NCBI RefSeq assembly: GCF_001704415.2
Contig: NC_030817.1
Coordinates: 55,723,550 to 55,787,549 of the forward strand
Direction: 5' to 3'
DNA: 64,000 nucleotides
DNA from: Capra hircus
Taxonomy: Eukaryota; Chordata; Mammalia; Artiodactyla; Bovidae
In this document: one piece after another, positions 58,976-64,000 of the stretch
Layout: every line of letters starts with the position of its first letter
Numbering within the stretch: the stretch's first letter is position 1
Notes under the pieces: generated by a model
What the model saw: only the letters and a program-made list of their open reading frames with translations
Told to the model about the DNA's origin: nothing
Databases searched by the model: none
Position numbers and translations under genes: made by a program

Positions 58976-59236
58976 CATACCATGGAGAGACTAACCCCTC
59001 TCACCAGCCTGGGAAGAAATCCCTGGGTGTGTTCAGAGTGCTTGTGTGCAAGTTTGGGGAGATGCAGGGGTGGAAGACAGCTGTAGAATTGAAAAGTAGT
59101 GACATCATAGTTCATTGCCATGTAATTTACTTACTTCAGTTAAACTTGACCATTTTCTGATCATTTCGATTGTCAAAAAACAGGCTGTATTTAGATGGGC
59201 CAAGGAAGGGAAAAGGTAAGAAACTCTTCTTTACAA

Positions 59237-59412
59237 ATTCTGCTGCTGCTGCTAAGTCACTTCAGTCGTGTCCAACTCTGTGCAACCCCATAGACGGCAG
59301 CCCACCAGGCTCCCCCGTCCCTGGGATTCTCCAGGCAAGAACACTGGAGTGGCTTGCCATTTCCTTCTCCAGTCCATGAAAGTGAAAAGTGAAAGTGAAG
59401 TCGCTCAGTCAC
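59237..59412 (-). repeat. Bov-A2 SINE, second monomer truncated
   Basis: Antisense: one full BovA monomer, the agtgaaaagtgaaagtgaag linker and only gtcgctcagtca of the next unit. Confidence 0.9.
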
Positions 59413-60779
59413 CTTTCTTTGCTGCCCCGTTCCTCGGTTTTCAGTCCTGACCTGTCTCCTTTAAGATCTCGTCTCCTCTTCAGATTCTGCTCACAGTGGC
59501 AAACCCTCTTTATAGCTCCCTATAGCCAGTGAGCTCTTGGGATGGCCTGAAAGCTAGGCCTGTGCATGCAGGCTGCTGTAACGTGGGGGAGATTGAGGCC
59601 TCCTCCCCCCACCAGTACCCCAGGGATCAGTAGCAGCGCAGGAGGCATAGAAATGACCCACTCGCCCCTCAGCTTGCTGCAGTGAGCTTGGCTTTTCAAT
59701 TCCCATCAGGAGGCAGGCTTTGCTGAATAAACTTTGTTTTTAATTTACTAATAGGAAAATGGTGAAGGTCCTTTCGGTGGAGCATACCATACTACATATC
59801 GAATAGATTTCCTGAGTTAAGGAGCGGTTAAGAATTCTGCCAAATAGCAGAACAAATAAATATTTAATTCTCTAAATGCTTGAAATGGCTGCCATCAAGG
59901 CTGCATTTTGCTCTAGGTTCTGTACTTCTTAATCAACCTTATTTTTCCCTTTAAATCACAAGGGTACGCCTAAGCACCGCACCTTTCTAGTCCTGAAGAA
60001 AGGGGGGAACCTCCCCCTTCCCGGAGGGGCATTGGAGAGCAGGGAGCAGATTACATCACAGTGGGTTATCAGCACCCATTAGAACGTCTGCCTCCAGGAA
60101 TCATAAATCTCTACTGATGGCATTCTTTGTGATCCCAAAGCATGGCTAGGAAAGAATAAATGTGCGCACCCTCCTTCTGACCAGGCCCTGCTCTCGATGC
60201 CGGCCAAGTTGGAAGCACTCGGACCCCTAACCGTGGGTGCCATCTACCTGCTTGTCCCCACATGCACCTGTGCCGGCTTCTCCCTTCCGTCAGCTTCTTA
60301 CCTAGCCTCAAATCAGATGTGGGGAATGGAATGTTATTTTAAATGTGCAGTCACTCAGGTTTGGGTGCCAAGTAGAAGTTGTGCAACAACGGCTTCTGTT
60401 GCTCTGAGAAGCCGGAGCCCAGCCTTGCATTTCACAGCAGAGTTGAAGCTCAGGGTTTTGCCATGAAGTACTTCCTGGGCGTCCAAAAGATACCAGGTAC
60501 AGCTCTCACTAACCAGTTTAAACTCGGCTGTAAGTATGCTTTGTTGATCATCCTTTTGTTTGAATTGGTAAAGTGGGTTTCTTGAGATAAAAAGGAGGGA
60601 GAAAAAAACCTCTTGGGCTTCTTATGCCTTTTCTTGTTGCCTTTTCTAAGGTCAGTAGGAGGGAAGGGAGCCAGGGGTCTTGGATTCTGGTTTGAGGCAT
60701 GAGCTTAGCCTCACATGTCACTTTCTAGGTGTTAGTTTTGTCACCTGGAACATTGGAGCTTTGGGATTAAGTGATCTTT

Positions 60780-61020
60780 AAGATCCCTTCTGGAGCTTCC
60801 CTGGTGGCTGAGCAATGAAGAATCTGCCTGCAATGCAGGAGACCCGAGTTTAATCCCTGGGTTGGGAAGATCCCCTGGAGGAGGGCATGGCACCCCACTC
60901 CAGCACTCTTGCCTGCAGAATTCCATGGACAGAGGATCCTGGTGGGCTACAGTCCATGGGGTCGCACAGAGTCGGGCACAACTGAAGTGACTAAGCAGCA
61001 GCAGCAGCAAGATCCCTTCT
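60780..61020 (+). repeat. Bov-tA SINE with target duplication
   Basis: Full sense copy with CAG-repeat tail, between direct repeats aagatcccttct at 60780-60791 and 61009-61020. Confidence 0.94.
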
Positions 61021-62679
61021 AATCCTTGAAATCCATGAAGCCTTGATTCTGTTGCACATGCAGAAATGATTTCTCCCCCATCTCTGTGAGGTTTTGCTAA
61101 ATAAGAAAATTCAGAGTTGCTGGCCCAGGGTGGAGAGTGCCCTTCTCCTGGTGGGGCCTGCGCATTTGGTTCAGTGGAGCTGTTGTTATGGCTGGGGTGC
61201 TAGTCATTACGTGACGTGGAATGTCTCTATGAAAACTGTCATGCCTGCCTAAAATTTACCTGTAGCCAGATCTAAGTATTCAGTTTACTGGGGAGTCTCA
61301 GCCATCCCCAGAAATAACTGAAATAACTGAACTGAAAATAACTGAAATAACTCTCCATGAAAACTGAAATTACTCTCCATGTAAACAAACCATACTTTCT
61401 GACACTTGGTGCTTTTTCCTCTTAAAAATGAACAACAGTGCTGGATTGGAGCTTGGCATTCTAGTCCACAGTCCATACTATTCAGGGTCCTGCCCTTGAC
61501 CTGCAATGGGCCACATGATTTATGATTTTAGGGCCCATGCTCAAAAAAAAGAAATCTTTTCATCATCCTGTTGATGCAGTTGATGAAACTGCACAATTAG
61601 AAAAACCATTCGTTGGAATTTACCTGGGGTAATCATCTTGACATTTTTCATAAGTTCACCTAAAGTTTGGTGACATGATCAGAAATCTGCCTTCCTAATA
61701 GACTGAGGGCATTGTCGAAAGTAAAGAAGAGGATGGGAGGAGAGCAGAGAGGGCAAGAGTAGGAGGAATAAGTGGCACCGCCCAGAAGCTGGGCATCTTC
61801 CACTGAGCTGGAAGGGCCTGACCTCAAGCAGTCAGTGATGGTAATAGTGTAAGATCATGAGAGCAGCGGGATTGCTCACTGCCACATCACCAGGGCGGTG
61901 CTGCAGGGCAGGTAACGGGTGGTGCTGACTTAACACTTAGTGAGCACATGCGGCAGTCAGATCGAAGCCATCAGTGTGAGTGAGTAGCGGGCACGTTGGG
62001 TTTCCACTGGGCCTGGAAGAACCGCAAAATGGGCAAGGTTGGGTCAAGGTCAGTGCCTGTCTGGGGGAGAAGGGCATGAGCAGAGGTGAGCTCTGCACAG
62101 TTATTAGCAAAGATACTAAATTAACCAGGCTTATGGGAATTCCTCTGAAAGCAGTAGCATGGTGGATGTATAATTACTGTCCCAAGTTGCCAAGGCTTGA
62201 TTGGAATATTGTTGTTATTCAAATAGCCTTTAAATCTAATCATGCCTGCCTCCTCTTGCCGTGTTGAAAAATAGAAACATTCCCATCTCAAATCCAGTTT
62301 ACTTCCTAATGCTGGTGCCTCTGGCTTTTTGCTCACTAATTGTCTAAACTGACTTTTATATACTGCTCATAATGGTTACATTAAAAGTTTGGTTGGTCAT
62401 TTAACAAGAAAGTGTATGTTATTCTACAAGCGTAACTGCCTTCTCAAATGTAGCCCTTTGCTGTGAGGCAGGAGTGCTGTCACTGGATCACAGACTGTTG
62501 GTTCTAACAGTCTTGGACTTGAGAATGTGGTGTCCAGGGTTGGGGAACTTTGAATCCAGGTGTTAACCCTTTGTGGGCTGGCCTGGCATGCGTCACAGGC
62601 TGCTTTCCTGGATTGGTTTCCAGGCAGGCTGTTAATCGGTGATGTGATGACTCATTCAGTGCTCTGGTCACGTTGTTAT

Positions 62680-62825
62680 TGTTCAGTCACTAAATCGTGT
62701 CCAGCTCTTTGCAACCCCATGAACTGCAGTACACCAGGCTTCTCTGTCCTTCACCATCTCCCAGAGTTTGCTCAAAATCATATCCATTGAGTTGGTGATA
62801 CTATCTAACCATCTCATCTTACACC
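62680..62825 (-). repeat. BovB LINE 3' end, antisense
   Basis: gttcagtcactaaatcgtgt to tatctaaccatctcatctta, the 3' terminal BovB sequence of an older copy. Confidence 0.8.
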
Positions 62826-63208
62826 CAAGGCAAAAGGAGAAGAGGGATATGGTGTTAATCCTGCTAATTTTAAAAAGAAATAAGCTTTGAAAGCATAAGA
62901 TACATAGACCAAAAAATCATATGTGTAGAGTTCAGTGAATTTTCCTAGGCTGAAGAAGCCTAAGTAACTGCAGCCACATGAAGAGACAGAATATGGCCAG
63001 CCCCCAGAAGCCTACTTTGTGCTCCGTTAGTCTCGCTGGCTCAAAACGGTGATCTGACAGCCAACACTCAGAAGTAGTCTCACCTGCCTTTGTACTTTGC
63101 ACAAATGGAATCATATCATGGATATCATATTGTATCTGACGTCCTTACCTAAACATTACAACTGTGAGATTTGTCCATATTTTAGGAAATAGTTCTAGTT
63201 TTTTAAAT

Positions 63209-63290
63209 AGTTTAAAATAGTTTAAACTAGTTCTAACGCTAGTTTAAAATAGTTTAAACTAGTTCTAACTCTAGTTTAAAATAGTTCTGT
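63209..63290. repeat. 32-bp tandem repeat, about 2.5 copies
   Basis: Units 63209-63240 and 63241-63272 differ at one base; a partial third unit follows. Each unit contains agtttaaaatagtttaaact. It lies in the intron before exon 19. Confidence 0.9.
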
Positions 63291-63798
63291 TTTTTCTCCA
63301 TTGCATTCCATTTTGCTCATTTCAGAATAGCAGATACAAAAGTCCTCCCTCTGTCAGTTATTCAGGGACGACTGGGTAAACTTAGAAGTTCAAAGTGCTA
63401 CGCAGTGTGAAAATCTGTATTTTTATAGTTTTGGAGGGAATAGAATTAACTGGAGTGGAAATGGAGGGGCCAAAACATAGTTTCAAAAGTAGGGAAGAAA
63501 GTGACTCAGCCACAAGGTTTGGTAGCATGACTGGGGAGTGGAGAACAGGGCACCCTTTGAATCATGTGAGCAGGGAGTTGACGGACTGTGAGGTTGGCTG
63601 GCCTGTGAGCCATATACGTTCAGCTTCATTCCTTATCATTGCTCAATTAGCCACTCCGCTTGCTGGCGGAGATCCTGCTCGTCAGTTCTTATTCCTTGTT
63701 TATGAATTCACCAGACCTTTTGAGTATTCCCATTGAACCTTTTCACTGGGCGGTGATTGCTGTGGCCCAGGAGTGATCTCTGTGTCTGCCCGCGTCAG

Positions 63799-63939
63799 GC
63801 CCTGGATGGGGACTTCTCCGAGGACAACCGCAACAAGTGTCGCGTCGCCACCGCCCCCCTGATCGCAGCTGTGGAGAACTTGACGGCATTCGCCTCCAAC
63901 CCTGAGTTTGTCAGCGTCCCTGCCCAGATCAGCTCCGAG
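63799..63939 (+). CDS. TLN2: TLN2 coding exon 19 of window (R8 end, back into R7)
   Basis: Forty-seven codons, phase 0 to 0, acceptor cccgcgtcag and donor gag|gtaggg. It begins ALDGDFSEDNRNKCRVA and ends VPAQISSE, about residues 1545-1591 of talin-1: the last R8 helix and the return linker into R7. It is the last exon in the window, and the next lies beyond 64000. CRVATAPLIAAVENL differs by conservative changes (V, A) from the human form I recall. Confidence 0.95.
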
Positions 63940-64000
63940 GTAGGGAGTCTTCACAGCAACAGCGACACTGAGGCCTGTGGCTAGTTTTGTGTGTCCCTGA
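63940..64000 (+). other. TLN2: TLN2 intron (5' part) after exon 19
   Basis: Donor gtaggg and the first 61 bases of the next intron; nothing else visible before the window edge. Confidence 0.88.

Larger units (their letters stand above)
57527..63798 (+). other. TLN2: TLN2 intron 18-19 of window, 6.3 kb
   Basis: GT-AG intron, phase 0. It holds Bov-tA fragments (58441-58515, 60792-61008), a MIR-like stretch (58855-58975), a Bov-A2 piece (59237-59412), a BovB tail (62680-62825) and a 32-bp tandem repeat (63209-63290). The stretches between, notably 59450-60780 and 61030-62670, show nothing recognisable. Confidence 0.88.
1..64000 (+). other. TLN2: TLN2 (talin-2) gene, internal part
   Basis: The whole window lies within one gene. 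Nineteen exons, all on the + strand, join through consensus splice sites into 925 uninterrupted codons that agree with the talin-2 rod. Talin-2 is a large cytoskeletal adaptor of about 2540 residues: an N-terminal FERM head that binds integrin beta tails, then 13 helical rod bundles. Only the rod from R2 to the R7/R8 junction is encoded here. Introns range from about 0.95 to 16.6 kb, far larger than those of TLN1, which supports TLN2. Promoter, start codon, stop codon and poly(A) signal are outside the window. Confidence 0.97.

Noticed and set aside
63209..63290. CRISPR-like direct repeats
   Set aside because: Units are contiguous without spacers, AT-rich, and in a vertebrate intron.
1..64000. 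MIR190A, the microRNA hosted by TLN2 in human
   Set aside because: I looked for its hairpin and did not find it. From memory it lies nearer the 3' end of the gene, past this window.
1..64000. Endogenous retrovirus or LTR element
   Set aside because: No LTR pair, primer-binding site, gag/pol/env frame or polypurine tract was recognised; the RT frames present are of RTE (BovB) type.

Overview
This is ruminant (bovid) nuclear DNA lying inside one large gene on the + strand: talin-2 (TLN2). Nineteen consecutive coding exons can be joined by eye from 1273 to 63939. Together they give 2775 nt, exactly 925 codons, with no stop and no frame break. The window starts in one intron and ends in another, so promoter, first exons, last exons and UTRs all lie outside. 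The host call is ruminant because the introns are packed with Bov-tA, Bov-A2 and CHR-type SINEs and with BovB (RTE) LINE copies. Cattle, bison, yak, sheep and goat cannot be told apart here.

The encoded segment matches roughly residues 666-1591 in talin-1 numbering. It covers most of rod bundle R2, all of R3, R4, R5 and R6, the first half of R7, the inserted R8 bundle, and the return into R7. Talin links integrin tails to F-actin; these bundles unfold under force and recruit vinculin, RIAM, KANK and DLC1. Landmarks preserved here are the four threonines of the R3 core, the KANK-site glycine of R7 and the R8 bundle. TLN1 is excluded because its gene is compact and its protein differs at many positions, while this sequence agrees with talin-2 exon by exon.

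Layout: 1-21071 holds exons 1-9 with introns of about 1.2-3.5 kb. 21072-37696 is a 16.6-kb intron made mostly of mobile DNA: a BovB with a long reverse-transcriptase ORF, an old antisense L1, nested SINEs, a BovB carrying a 5' inversion with a second BovB inside it, a 220-bp G-rich tract and a mariner hairpin. 37697-41622 is a compact cluster of exons 10-13. 41623-50764 is a 9.1-kb intron with an antisense L1 flanked by a 16-bp target duplication. 50765-57526 holds exons 14-18, and after a 6.3-kb intron exon 19 ends at 63939.

No second gene, RNA gene, CRISPR array or bacterial-type system was found. The more interesting points are a GC-AG intron needed to keep the TLN2 frame, the probable twin-primed BovB, a hairpin resembling the precursors of the ruminant miR-2284/2285 family, the pure G run, and a short tandem duplication split by a BovB insertion.
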